A DNA stretch of 64,000 nucleotides from Arthrobacter sp. MA-N2. GTDB lineage: Bacteria > Actinomycetota > Actinomycetes > Actinomycetales > Micrococcaceae. The position numbers were made by a program, and so were the translations under genes. Below the pieces are notes generated by a model. It was not told the DNA's origin. It saw only the letters and a program-made list of their open reading frames with translations, and ran no database searches. Within the stretch, counting starts at the first letter, position 1, and every line of letters starts with the position of its first letter. Below, in pieces: positions 1 through 10,070 of this stretch. The DNA is taken from assembly GCF_000517125.1 (NCBI RefSeq), contig NZ_KI912155.1, forward strand, positions 1,707 through 65,706. Reading direction: 5' to 3'.

Positions 1-6
1 TGGACG

Positions 7-879
7 CTAGCGAACGGCGACGCGCAGCCGGTTCCGCCACGGGTCCTCGAAGCGCAACTCCTGGCCCGTGTGGTGTGATGCGATGCCGGCGACCTTGAGG
101 CGGTCGGCGAGCGCGCCGACGTCGTCCCCCGACGGGACCTCGATGACGACCTCGCCGAGACCGAGCGTGTCCTTGCGCGGACCGGCACCACGGCTATTCC
201 AGACGTTCATGGCCATGTGGTGGTGGTAGCCGCCTGCGGAGACGAACAATGCTTGCCCGTGCCAGCCGGCGGTCTGCTCGAAGCCCAGGGTGTCAACGTA
301 GAAATCATGGGCGGTGGGCACATCGCCCACCTGGAGGTGGACATGTCCGATGCCGGCGCCGGCGTCGTGCTGGCCGCTCACGGCGGCCTCGCTCAGGTAC
401 TGCTGGAGGTAGCGCTGCGGTGGGAGCGGCAGGCTGTCCATGACGACGGTACTGCCGTTCCACTCCCAGCCTTCGCGGGGCTTGTCGTAGTACAGCTCGA
501 TGCCGTTGCCTTCGGGATCAGTGAAGTAGAAGGCCTCGCTGACCAAGTGGTCTGCGCTGCCGACGAAGGCGTGCGGTTCGTATTGCGCCGCGGAGGCAAC
601 AGTGGCTGCGAGCGAGGACTGGTCCGCGAACAACAGTGCAGTGTGGAAGAGGCCGGCCTCACCCCGCCCTGGAACCTGGAGCCCGGACGCCGGGGCAAGG
701 TGCACCAACGGCTGGCCGAGCCGTCCGAAGTAGAGCCCGCCGTCCTGTTCGGCGACGACCTCGAGCCCCAGGGCCCGCTGGTAGTAATCCCCCATGAGCT
801 TCATGTCCCCCACTTTGAGCATGACGGTGCCCATGGTGAGTTCGGCAGGAAGGAGATCCTGGCTGGATGTAGTGGTCAT
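7..879 (-). CDS. Two-domain VOC ring-cleavage dioxygenase, CatE-like
   Basis: Protein of 290 residues made of two vicinal-oxygen-chelate (glyoxalase/bleomycin-resistance fold) domains, the layout and length of CatE-type catechol 2,3-dioxygenases. The first domain ends in DPEGNGIELY; the second begins GHVHLQVGD and carries a HHHMAMN block, consistent with Fe(II)-binding extradiol enzymes. The true substrate is not readable. I chose the ATG at 879 rather than the in-frame start at 918 because an AGGAG Shine-Dalgarno lies just upstream of it. Transcription probably starts near 915-920 under a palindromic operator (see 921-950). The upstream amidohydrolase is on the same strand but a separate promoter lies between them. 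Confident about the fold, moderate about dioxygenase activity; a glyoxalase-like role is the alternative. Confidence 0.8.
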   Translation of the reverse strand: MTTTSSQDLLPAELTMGTVMLKVGDMKLMGDYYQRALGLEVVAEQDGGLYFGRLGQPLVHLAPASGLQVPGRGEAGLFHTALLFADQSSLAATVASAAQYEPHAFVGSADHLVSEAFYFTDPEGNGIELYYDKPREGWEWNGSTVVMDSLPLPPQRYLQQYLSEAAVSGQHDAGAGIGHVHLQVGDVPTAHDFYVDTLGFEQTAGWHGQALFVSAGGYHHHMAMNVWNSRGAGPRKDTLGLGEVVIEVPSGDDVGALADRLKVAGIASHHTGQELRFEDPWRNRLRVAVR

Positions 880-920
880 GTGAAACTCCTGGCTTCTTGT
901 GGCGCCGCCCTTCGGCAACC

Positions 921-950
921 TCTATATATCTAAATTACTTGAAGCTTCAA
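921..950 (-). promoter_or_regulatory. Promoter with palindromic operator for the VOC dioxygenase gene
   Basis: On the minus strand a -35 TTGAAG (950-945) is followed after 16 nt by a -10 TATATA (928-923). The -35 is one half of a perfect 12-bp palindrome TTGAAGCTTCAA (939-950), whose flanks add further matching pairs out to about 933-956. A palindrome on the -35 is the usual position for a repressor such as a MarR-family protein; the regulator itself is not in the window. The element lies within the last codons of the upstream amidohydrolase gene. Confidence 0.5.
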
Positions 951-2051
951 TTTATTCCTAATGCTCGCCGTTTCCTGACAAGTGCCCCTCAGCACGATGC
1001 GCTGCGGTTTAAGTACGACGTCGAGGGACACCCGGGGATCCTCTGCGTAAAGCACGACGTCGGCACTCGCACCTTCGCTGATACCGTCCTGGCCAAGCCA
1101 GTCGCGGGCGGACCAGCAGGCAGCATCGAGGGCGGCGGCAGGCGGCAAGCCGGCCCGATGCAGCTCCAGGATTTCCTCCCCGATCCGACCGTGCTTGATG
1201 ACGCTGCCGGCGTCGGTCCCGGCATATATCCGCACTCCGGCCTCAAATGCCTCTGAGACACGCTCATGCCGGCGCTCCCACAACGCGGTCATGTGCGCGG
1301 CGTAGCGCGGGAACTTCGCTTCCGCTTGCTTCGCAATGTCCGGAAATGTCGCGATATTGATGAGCGTGGGGACGATCGGCACACCTTGATCCAACAATCT
1401 CGGAATATGGCGGGCCAGGAGACCGGTGGCGTGCTCGATGCAGTCGATATCGGCGTCGAGCATGTCATCGATGGTCTCTTCGGCGAAGCAATGGGCCGTG
1501 ACCCGGGCGCCTTCGTCGTGTGCCGCCGCCACCGCGTCCTTGACCATCGCAGCCGGAAAGGACGGACCCAGGTCCCCGGCGGCGCGGTCAATCCAGTCCC
1601 CGACGATCTTCACCCAACCGTCTCCAGACCGTGCCTGCTTACGCACCGCCTCCACGAGGCCGTCCGGTTCGACTTCCTCTGCTAGCCCACGGATGTATCG
1701 GCGCTGCCTGGCGATGTGCCGGCCAGCGCGGATGATCCGGGGCATATCCGGCCGGTGCTGGAGCCATCGCGTGTCACTGGCGGATCCGGCGTCGCGGATC
1801 ACGAGCGTCCCCGCGTTCCGGTCAGCCGTCGCCTGCCGGCGAGCGGTCTCACCGTCCACCGCTCCACCTGGGCCCAGGCCCACATGGCAGTGGGCGTCCA
1901 CAAGGCCGGGCAACACCCATCCGTCCAGGACCACGTTCGGCACCGCGGCTGGGCGGACAAAGGTCAGCCGTCCGTCGATCGACCAGAGGCCGCGCCGCTC
2001 ATCCTTCGGCCCGGTGAGAACGGCTCCGCTGAACTCGATGATTTCTGCCAT
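930..2051 (-). CDS. Metal-dependent amidohydrolase
   Basis: Amidohydrolase-superfamily protein of 373 residues with the ordered metal-site motifs of the TIM-barrel family: LPGLVDAHCHVG (HxH, near residue 50), TAHCF (third His), CIEHATG (fourth His) and GTDAGS (catalytic Asp). This arrangement resembles imidazolonepropionase/prolidase-like amidohydrolases of unknown substrate. ATG at 2051 faces thiC across a divergent intergenic region. The last dozen residues (after VLRGT) do not look like a normal family C-terminus, and their codons contain the operator of the next gene, so the stop may have shifted downstream. Function beyond cyclic-amide or ester hydrolysis is unknown. Confidence 0.75.
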   Translation of the reverse strand: MAEIIEFSGAVLTGPKDERRGLWSIDGRLTFVRPAAVPNVVLDGWVLPGLVDAHCHVGLGPGGAVDGETARRQATADRNAGTLVIRDAGSASDTRWLQHRPDMPRIIRAGRHIARQRRYIRGLAEEVEPDGLVEAVRKQARSGDGWVKIVGDWIDRAAGDLGPSFPAAMVKDAVAAAHDEGARVTAHCFAEETIDDMLDADIDCIEHATGLLARHIPRLLDQGVPIVPTLINIATFPDIAKQAEAKFPRYAAHMTALWERRHERVSEAFEAGVRIYAGTDAGSVIKHGRIGEEILELHRAGLPPAAALDAACWSARDWLGQDGISEGASADVVLYAEDPRVSLDVVLKPQRIVLRGTCQETASIRNKLKLQVI

Positions 2052-2085
2052 GCATCCACTTTAGGCTCCGGTTCATTCCCCTTAG

Positions 2086-4083
<1,998 letters not shown>

Positions 4084-4830
4084 TCAGGAAGCTTGGACTG
4101 TTCCCGCGCGGCTGACGTCCGCGATGAAGGAGCGGATCATCCGGTCTCCTTCGACTGAATCATGGGGCCGGTGTCCTCCCGCCGCAACGCGGTGGAGGGC
4201 ACCGGTTTCCTGCAAGTAGCCTGCGATCTCTTCGTACAGCGGCTCCCAACCACCGGTCAGGACGAGGGTGGGAACTCCGGGCACAATGTGCAGAGGTGCT
4301 TCCCACGGCGGAGCCTGCAGCCGCAAGCGCCGGGCGGTACGCCGGGCCTCCGGGGTGTTCAGGACTGCCGCCTCCGAAGAGAACGCCCTGCGGACGAATT
4401 CGCGCTGGTAGTCGTCATCGCTGAGCTCGTGCCGGATCCGGAACAGGGGCTCCATCAGCGATCGGTAGGCCGCCGTGGCGGGCAATTCAGCGGTGAGGGA
4501 AAGACACGCCGGTTCCACCAACACGAGGGAACGGACCAGGTCCGGCCGCTCCACTGCTGCCAGCATCGCGGAAATCGCGCCTTGGGAATGCGCCACGACA
4601 TGGCCGCCGCGGGAGCCGGGAGCTGACGCCGCCTCCCGCGCACCGAGACACTCCAATACGATGTCCACATCTGCCGCAAAATCGGATTCCAAAGGCTCGG
4701 CCTGCGCATCGAAGCCGTGGCGTTTCAGGAAAAGCGCGTCGTACTGCAGCGCCATGCCGTGTTGCTTCGGCCACGCGGCAGCGCCGAATGTGCCTGCTCC
4801 ATGGACGAACACAACGCGCTGCTTTTGCAT
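4084..4830 (-). CDS. Alpha/beta hydrolase family protein
   Basis: 248 residues with an alpha/beta-hydrolase core: oxyanion-hole HGAG at residues 10-13, nucleophile Ser82 in AHSQG, and a probable catalytic His in GGHRPHDS near the C-terminus. No signal peptide is visible, so it is probably cytosolic. The substrate is unknown; esterase, lipase or thioesterase are all possible. Its ATG lies 6 nt after a TAGGCT -10 box (4842-4837), so the message is probably leaderless. The 66-bp palindrome at 4860-4925 separates it from ffh. Confidence 0.75.
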   Translation of the reverse strand: MQKQRVVFVHGAGTFGAAAWPKQHGMALQYDALFLKRHGFDAQAEPLESDFAADVDIVLECLGAREAASAPGSRGGHVVAHSQGAISAMLAAVERPDLVRSLVLVEPACLSLTAELPATAAYRSLMEPLFRIRHELSDDDYQREFVRRAFSSEAAVLNTPEARRTARRLRLQAPPWEAPLHIVPGVPTLVLTGGWEPLYEEIAGYLQETGALHRVAAGGHRPHDSVEGDRMIRSFIADVSRAGTVQAS

Positions 4831-4859
4831 CCCCCCAGCCTATGGCACGGGGCTGACAA

Positions 4860-4925
4860 CCCAACTAGCTGACAGTTGTTGTCGTTCTGAGCCCTCAAAC
4901 CGACAACAACTGCGAGCTAGTTGGG
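4860..4925. repeat. 66-bp intergenic palindrome, copy 1
   Basis: Imperfect inverted repeat that begins CCCAACTAGCT, ends AGCTAGTTGGG and contains CGACAACAACTGCG in its right arm. About 28 of 32 arm positions pair around a small central loop. Two more copies of exactly the same length lie at 11307-11372 and 61423-61488. It sits just after the ffh stop, so it may also terminate ffh transcription. Confidence 0.85.
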
Positions 4926-4946
4926 TGGGACGGTTACTTGCCTGTG

Positions 4947-6512
4947 CTACTTGAGAAACTTGTCGAAGCCCTTGGGCAGGTTCAGCTGCGAAGGATCGAA
5001 GTCGCCACCGGCCTGGCCGAAAGCCGCGCCAGTGGGAACGGACTTCGCCCGCTTGTTCTCGGCGTCGCGCAATTCCTGGGCCGCCTTGGCGGGGTTGCCT
5101 GAACGGGCCTTCTTCTTGGGAGCGCTCTTGGCACCCTTGCGGGAGCCACCGCCGCCGATGCCGGGCATGCCCGGCATCCCTGGCATGCCGCCGCCTTGGG
5201 CCAGCTTCTTCATCATCTTCTGCGCCTGCACGAAGCGCTCCAGGAGGCCGTTGACCTCCGAGACGTGCACACCGGAACCGCGGGCGATGCGGGCCCGACG
5301 GGATCCGTTGATAATCTTCGGAGCCACGCGCTCATGCGGGGTCATGGAGCGCACAATCGCCTCCACCCGGTCGATCTCGCGCTCGTCGAACTGCTCCAGC
5401 TGCTGGCGGATGTTCTGCGCCCCCGGCATCATCATGAGCATCTTCTTCATGGAACCCATGTTGCGGATCTGCTGCATCTGGGCAAGGAAGTCGTCCAGCG
5501 TGAAGTCTTCCTGGTCGGCGAACTTCTTCGCCATCCGGGCCGCTTCGTCCTTGTCCCAGTTCTTCTCGGCCTGTTCGATCAGGGTGAGGACATCGCCCAT
5601 ATCCAGGATGCGGGAGGCCATGCGGTCCGGGTGGAACAGTTCGAAGTCGTCCAGACCTTCGCCGGTGGACGCGAACATGACCGGTTTTCCCGTGACGGAC
5701 GCGACTGAGAGCGCGGCACCACCGCGGGCATCGCCGTCGAGCTTCGACAGAACGACGCCGGTGAAGTTGACGCCTTCATCAAAGGCAACCGCCGTATTGA
5801 CGGCATCCTGGCCGATCATGGAGTCGATCACGAACAGCACTTCGTTCGGGATGATCGCCTGGCGGATGCGGCGCGCCTGGTCCATCATTTCGGCATCGAC
5901 GCCGAGCCGGCCAGCCGTGTCCACGATGACGACGTCGTGCAGCTTCTGGCGGGCTTCGTCGACGCCGGCGCGTGCGACGGCGACGGGATCGCCGGTGGGG
6001 ACGTCCAGATCCGATGTGGTTCCGGGGTGCGGCGCGAAGACAGGAACGCCGGCACGCTCACCGACGATTTGGAGCTGGGTGACGGCGTTGGGACGCTGGA
6101 GGTCGCAGGCCACCAACATGGGGCTGTGACCTTGGGCCTTGAGCCACTTGGCCAGCTTGCCCGCGAGGGTGGTCTTGCCCGCACCCTGCAAACCGGCGAG
6201 CATGATGATGGTGGGGCCGGTCTTCGCCAAGCGGATACGGCGGGTCTCGCCGCCAAGGACCTCCTGGAGTTCCTCGTTGACGATCTTCACGATCTGCTGG
6301 CTCGGGTTCAGGGCCGCGGAAACCTCAGCGCCCAGGGCCCGTTCACGGATGCGAGCGGTGAACTCGCGGACCACGGAAACGGCAACGTCAGCGTCCAAAA
6401 GGGCGCGCCGGATCTCCCGGACGGTGGCATCGACATCGGCTTCCGTGAGGCGACCCTTGCCACGGAGATTCTTGAAGGTTGCTGTCAACCGGTCAGAGAG
6501 TGAATTGAACAC
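4947..6512 (-). CDS. ffh: Signal recognition particle protein Ffh (SRP54)
   Basis: GTPase subunit of the signal recognition particle; it binds signal sequences on ribosomes with SRP RNA and docks on FtsY. 521 residues: an N domain (about 1-95), a G domain with P-loop GLQGAGKTT (about 107-115), DTAGRL and TKLDGDARGG, then a methionine-rich M domain with MGSMKKMLMMMPG and a flexible Gly/Met/Pro tail (GGGMPGMPGMPG) ending in a conserved LPKGFDKFLK. Single gene, with the palindrome at 4860-4925 at its 3' end. Its receptor ftsY lies 5 kb away on the same strand. Confidence 0.97.
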   Translation of the reverse strand: MFNSLSDRLTATFKNLRGKGRLTEADVDATVREIRRALLDADVAVSVVREFTARIRERALGAEVSAALNPSQQIVKIVNEELQEVLGGETRRIRLAKTGPTIIMLAGLQGAGKTTLAGKLAKWLKAQGHSPMLVACDLQRPNAVTQLQIVGERAGVPVFAPHPGTTSDLDVPTGDPVAVARAGVDEARQKLHDVVIVDTAGRLGVDAEMMDQARRIRQAIIPNEVLFVIDSMIGQDAVNTAVAFDEGVNFTGVVLSKLDGDARGGAALSVASVTGKPVMFASTGEGLDDFELFHPDRMASRILDMGDVLTLIEQAEKNWDKDEAARMAKKFADQEDFTLDDFLAQMQQIRNMGSMKKMLMMMPGAQNIRQQLEQFDEREIDRVEAIVRSMTPHERVAPKIINGSRRARIARGSGVHVSEVNGLLERFVQAQKMMKKLAQGGGMPGMPGMPGIGGGGSRKGAKSAPKKKARSGNPAKAAQELRDAENKRAKSVPTGAAFGQAGGDFDPSQLNLPKGFDKFLK

Positions 6513-6663
6513 GCGCCGTGCACTTCTTTCAATGGTCTACGAATGGCGGCCGTTCCGGCACACCAATATCTTGACGATTCCTGCCCCAAACAAATCTGAC
6601 TCAACTGAGGGACTCGACTATCTAGGGTACCAAGACGCGCCTGCAAGATGGCATGCTGGCACA

Positions 6664-8064
6664 GTGACCAGCAAAACAACAGTAAAAACGTTGCTCATCC
6701 TAGGCGCCTCCGGAGATCTGACGGGCCGATTGCTGTTGCCCGGGCTTGCCAGGCTAGTAGCCGACGGGCTCGCGGACGGCCTGAAGCTTGTCGGTGCAGG
6801 CTCGGACCCTTGGACGTCGCAGCAGTGGAACAAACGCGTGGCCGGCGCCTTCGCGGAGGCTGCCAACGGCGCAGGTGCCGCAGGCAAGAAGGCTATTGCG
6901 GCCTTGGAGAAGGGCACCGAGTACCATCAATTGGATGTCACGGCGGACGGCGAACTCGGGACCCTCCTGGCAGGGCTCGAAGGACCCATCGCCGTTTATT
7001 TCGCTCTCCCCCCAGCTATCAGCCAGAAGGCCTGCGAGGTCCTCACGGCACAACAGTTGCCGCCCGGAACGAGCCTGGTGATGGAAAAACCCTTCGGATC
7101 CAGTTCCGAATCTGCCCGGGAACTCAACAAGACCCTCGCCGCACTTGTCCCGGAAGACCGCATCCACCGGGTGGACCACTTCCTCGGCAAGGCGACTGTA
7201 TTCAACATCCTGGGCCTGCGCTTTGCCAACAGTTTCCTGGAGCCGGTCTGGAACCGGGACCACATCGCGAAGGTGGAAATCATCTTCGATGAAGATCTCG
7301 CACTCGAGGGACGCGCCCGCTATTACGACCGGGCCGGCGCCCTCAAGGACATGATCCAGAGCCATTTGCTCCACATCATGGCGCTGCTCGCTCTCGATGC
7401 TCCCTCCAGCATCGGCGAACGCGATCTCCGCGACGCGATTTCAACCGTGCTGCGTGCGAGCAGCATCAGCGCACCGTATAAGAAGTCCACCCGACGCGCG
7501 AGATACACGGCCGGCCGGATCGGCGAACGTAACGTGCCGGACTATACCGCGGAGGAGGGCGTGGATCCTGCGCGGCATACCGAGACACTCGCAGAAGTCG
7601 AAGTGGGAATCGACAATTGGCGTTGGAAAGGCGTCCCCTTCATGCTGCGCTCCGGCAAGGCCTTGGGCCGCGCGCGGAGGGAGGCCATCATCACTTTCCG
7701 GCCCGTCCCGCACCTGCCGTCGGGCTTCGAGGGCGTGGACGCCCCCAACCAACTACGCATCGGATTCGGTCCGGACACCCTGCAGCTCGACATTGATGTC
7801 AACGGTCCGGGAAACATGTTCTCGCTTGACCGCGTGACGCTCAACGTCGAACTGAACGGTTCCGCCCTCCTGCCATACGGAGAAGTACTTGAGGGCATCA
7901 TCAGCGGCGATCCCCTGCTCTCCGTCCGGGGTGACACCGCCGTGGACTGCTGGCGGATCATCGAGCCCGCGCTCAAGGCCTGGGCCAAGGATTCCGTGCC
8001 GCTCGAAGAGTACGACGCCGGGGGGCCGGGGCCCGCGGACTGGCCCACCGCCGTCGAGCGCTAA
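6664..8064 (+). CDS. Glucose-6-phosphate dehydrogenase family protein
   Basis: 466 residues. The N-terminal GASGDLTGR dinucleotide-binding loop and the substrate motif RVDHFLGK (a variant of the RIDHYLGK signature) identify the G6PDH family; EKPFG and VPFMLRSGK are further family blocks. It would oxidise glucose 6-phosphate with NADP or NAD at the head of the pentose phosphate pathway. The GTG at 6664 is chosen because it lies 6 nt after CATGCT (6652-6657), a leaderless arrangement; longer in-frame upstream starts run into antisense ffh sequence. No opcA or tal/tkt neighbours are present, so it is probably a second, divergent paralogue. It stands where glnD would be expected in actinobacterial gene order. 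Confidence 0.85.
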   Translation: MTSKTTVKTLLILGASGDLTGRLLLPGLARLVADGLADGLKLVGAGSDPWTSQQWNKRVAGAFAEAANGAGAAGKKAIAALEKGTEYHQLDVTADGELGTLLAGLEGPIAVYFALPPAISQKACEVLTAQQLPPGTSLVMEKPFGSSSESARELNKTLAALVPEDRIHRVDHFLGKATVFNILGLRFANSFLEPVWNRDHIAKVEIIFDEDLALEGRARYYDRAGALKDMIQSHLLHIMALLALDAPSSIGERDLRDAISTVLRASSISAPYKKSTRRARYTAGRIGERNVPDYTAEEGVDPARHTETLAEVEVGIDNWRWKGVPFMLRSGKALGRARREAIITFRPVPHLPSGFEGVDAPNQLRIGFGPDTLQLDIDVNGPGNMFSLDRVTLNVELNGSALLPYGEVLEGIISGDPLLSVRGDTAVDCWRIIEPALKAWAKDSVPLEEYDAGGPGPADWPTAVER

Positions 8065-8119
8065 GTCCGCGAGCCTCTAACTAGCTTCCGCGGAAGCGTC
8101 CGCACCTGGGGCCGTGCTC

Positions 8120-8154
8120 AGCGGGGCCGGTACCTTCCAGGTACCGGCCCCGCT
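8120..8154. terminator. Bidirectional terminator between G6PDH gene and glnB
   Basis: A perfect 15-bp stem (AGCGGGGCCGGTACC with its complement) and a 5-nt loop TTCCA lie between two convergent genes. No long U-run follows on either strand. Confidence 0.75.
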
Positions 8155-8169
8155 GCGCGCCAGGTTGCT

Positions 8170-8508
8170 TTAGATGGCTGCTGCGCCGCGTTCGCCCGTG
8201 CGGACACGGACCGCTTCGTACACGTCCACGGTCCAGACTTTGCCGTCACCGGCCCGGCCTGTGTTCGAGGAAGCGATCAGGACATCGAGGATGTCATCCG
8301 CCTGCTCATCCGTGGCCAGGACTTCCACGCGGATCTTGGGTAGCAGATCCACGTTGTACTCGGCTCCGCGGTACACCTCGGTGTAGCCACGTTGCCTGCC
8401 GTAGCCGCTGGCCGCGCTGACCGTCAGTCCCTGTACCCCGTAAGCTTCGAGCCCCTCTCGGATGGCGTCGAGCTTCTCCGGGCGGACGATCGCCGTGATG
8501 AGTTTCAT
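8170..8508 (-). CDS. glnB: Nitrogen regulatory protein PII
   Basis: 112-residue PII signal-transduction protein that senses ATP/ADP and 2-oxoglutarate and controls AmtB and nitrogen metabolism. The T-loop is intact with Tyr51 in GYTEVYRGAEYNVD, the residue adenylylated in Corynebacterium and Streptomyces PII. The C-terminal block GDGKVWTVDV and the basic RVRTGERG follow the family. It overlaps the end of amtB by 4 nt (ATGA), so the two are translationally coupled. The usual third gene of this operon, glnD, is missing downstream. Confidence 0.96.
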   Translation of the reverse strand: MKLITAIVRPEKLDAIREGLEAYGVQGLTVSAASGYGRQRGYTEVYRGAEYNVDLLPKIRVEVLATDEQADDILDVLIASSNTGRAGDGKVWTVDVYEAVRVRTGERGAAAI

Positions 8509-9845
8509 GCCTGGACACTCTCCTTGCCTGATACGGATGCTTCGCCAGTTGCGCCGGACTCGGCAGATGCCTTGCCGGTAATGAGGTCATGAAGGGGCTG
8601 GAAGCTTCCGCCGTGGCCACCGACGCCGAACTCGTATGCCGTTTCGGCATGCAGGCTGAGGTCTGCACCGGCAATCTCCTGATGTTCGGAGATACGGAAG
8701 CCCATGAGCTTGTGGATCGGGAAGGCGATGATGAACGTCATGACCCCGGTGAAGACGATCGAGCAAAGCGCAGCCAGGGACTGTGCAACCAATTGCGTCG
8801 TACCGCCGCCGTAGAACAGGCCGGCAGCACCCTGGGTCGGGGTGGCGAGGAAGCCGATGGCCACCGTGCCGATGATGCCTGAGACCAGGTGAACCCCGAC
8901 GACATCCAGGGAGTCGTCGTAGCCAAGCTTGAACTTCAGGCCGACAGCGAGGGCCGAGGCAACGCCGGCTGCAACACCGAGGGCGATGGCGCCGAGCGGA
9001 GAAACGTTGGCACAGGCCGGGGTAATGGCAACCAGGCCGGCAACAACGCCCGAAGCCGCTCCGAGCGAGGTGGGGTGGCCGTCACGGATCCGCTCCACGA
9101 TAAGCCAGCCGAGCATGGCCGCGGCCGGAGCGGTAAGGGTGTTGATCCAGATGAGGCCTGCCTGCTCTACCGTTGCCGCTGCGCCGGCGTTGAAGCCGAA
9201 CCAGCCGAACCAAAGAATGGCAGCACCGAGCATGACCAGCGGCACATTGTGCGGACGGTGGTTGGGGTCCTTGCCGAAACCCTTGCGGTTGCCGATGATC
9301 AGGACGAGGATCAGGCCAGCGACACCGGCGTTGATGTGAACCACCGTTCCACCGGCGAAGTCAATGACGGGGGCAAACGTCTGGCCGAACCAGCCGTCCT
9401 TCGAGAAGAGGCCACCGCCCCACACCATGTAGGCCATGGGTGCGTAGACCAGTGTGGCCCAGATGGGAGTGAAGAGCGTCCATGCGGAGAACTTTGCGCG
9501 GTCTGCGATGGCCCCGGAGATCAACGCCACCGTGATGATCGCGAAGGTGGCCGCATAGCCTACCTTGAGGAGGTCCGCCGGATCCGTGAAGTTGTGCAGG
9601 CCAAAGTGGCTGAAGGGGTTTGCGAAGAGCTGGAAGAAGTTGTCCGTGTTGCTCGTGGACATCGACGCACCCCACAAGACCCAGACGATGGTCACTGTGC
9701 CGATGGCGATGAAGCTCATCATCATCATGTTCAGGGCGGCTTTGGCACGGGTCATGCCGCCATAGAAGAATGCCAGGCCCGGGGTCATGAACAGCACGAA
9801 GGCTGACGCGACCAGGAGCCAAACGAGACCGGCGCTGAATTCCAT
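8505..9845 (-). CDS. amtB: Ammonium transporter AmtB
   Basis: 446-residue integral membrane ammonium channel with about eleven helices. FFYGGMTRAKAALNMMMMSF in the first helix region is a family signature, and the conserved pore histidines are in GGTVVHINAGVAG and VGVHLVSGIIG. The cytosolic tail is Gly/Ser/Glu-rich. The ATG at 9845 has an AGAGGA ribosome-binding site. PII, encoded by the next gene, normally plugs this channel. A GlnR-like site lies about 140-175 bp upstream. Confidence 0.96.
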   Translation of the reverse strand: MEFSAGLVWLLVASAFVLFMTPGLAFFYGGMTRAKAALNMMMMSFIAIGTVTIVWVLWGASMSTSNTDNFFQLFANPFSHFGLHNFTDPADLLKVGYAATFAIITVALISGAIADRAKFSAWTLFTPIWATLVYAPMAYMVWGGGLFSKDGWFGQTFAPVIDFAGGTVVHINAGVAGLILVLIIGNRKGFGKDPNHRPHNVPLVMLGAAILWFGWFGFNAGAAATVEQAGLIWINTLTAPAAAMLGWLIVERIRDGHPTSLGAASGVVAGLVAITPACANVSPLGAIALGVAAGVASALAVGLKFKLGYDDSLDVVGVHLVSGIIGTVAIGFLATPTQGAAGLFYGGGTTQLVAQSLAALCSIVFTGVMTFIIAFPIHKLMGFRISEHQEIAGADLSLHAETAYEFGVGGHGGSFQPLHDLITGKASAESGATGEASVSGKESVQA

Positions 9846-9983
9846 GGTCTACGTCCTCTCTGCTCTTGTTGCGGACTTTGCCGCCTGTCCCAACGCATTT
9901 GCGTTCTACATAAGAGTTTTGCGGGAGCGTGTTTCACCTGCGAAGGTTTTAGATTGCCGGGCTGTTACAAGAACTTCTCGAAC

Positions 9984-10021
9984 GTAAATGGTGCATATCA
10001 CCCTTGTTACGGATATGTTTC
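9984..10021 (-). promoter_or_regulatory. Putative GlnR-type boxes upstream of amtB-glnB
   Basis: On the minus strand GAAAC-N6-GTAAC (10021-10006) is followed at the same 6-nt spacing by GATAT and TTTAC. GlnR of other actinobacteria binds repeats of GTNAC-N6-GAAAC upstream of amtB. The first two half sites are exact; the next two each have mismatches. The region is also upstream of the divergent MFS gene. Inference only; no binding data. Confidence 0.4.
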
Positions 10022-10070
10022 ATCAGTTCCACTTTCTACGAGCTGCCACTACCCCGAGGATTCCAGCACC

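Noticed and set aside
897..1256. 119-codon plus-strand frame over the dioxygenase promoter
   Set aside because: It is antisense to the amidohydrolase 3' end, without a ribosome-binding site or family.
6139..6663. 175-residue N-terminal extension of the G6PDH frame
   Set aside because: It is antisense to the ffh G domain and Ser/Arg-rich; the enzyme begins with its dinucleotide fold just after GTG 6664.
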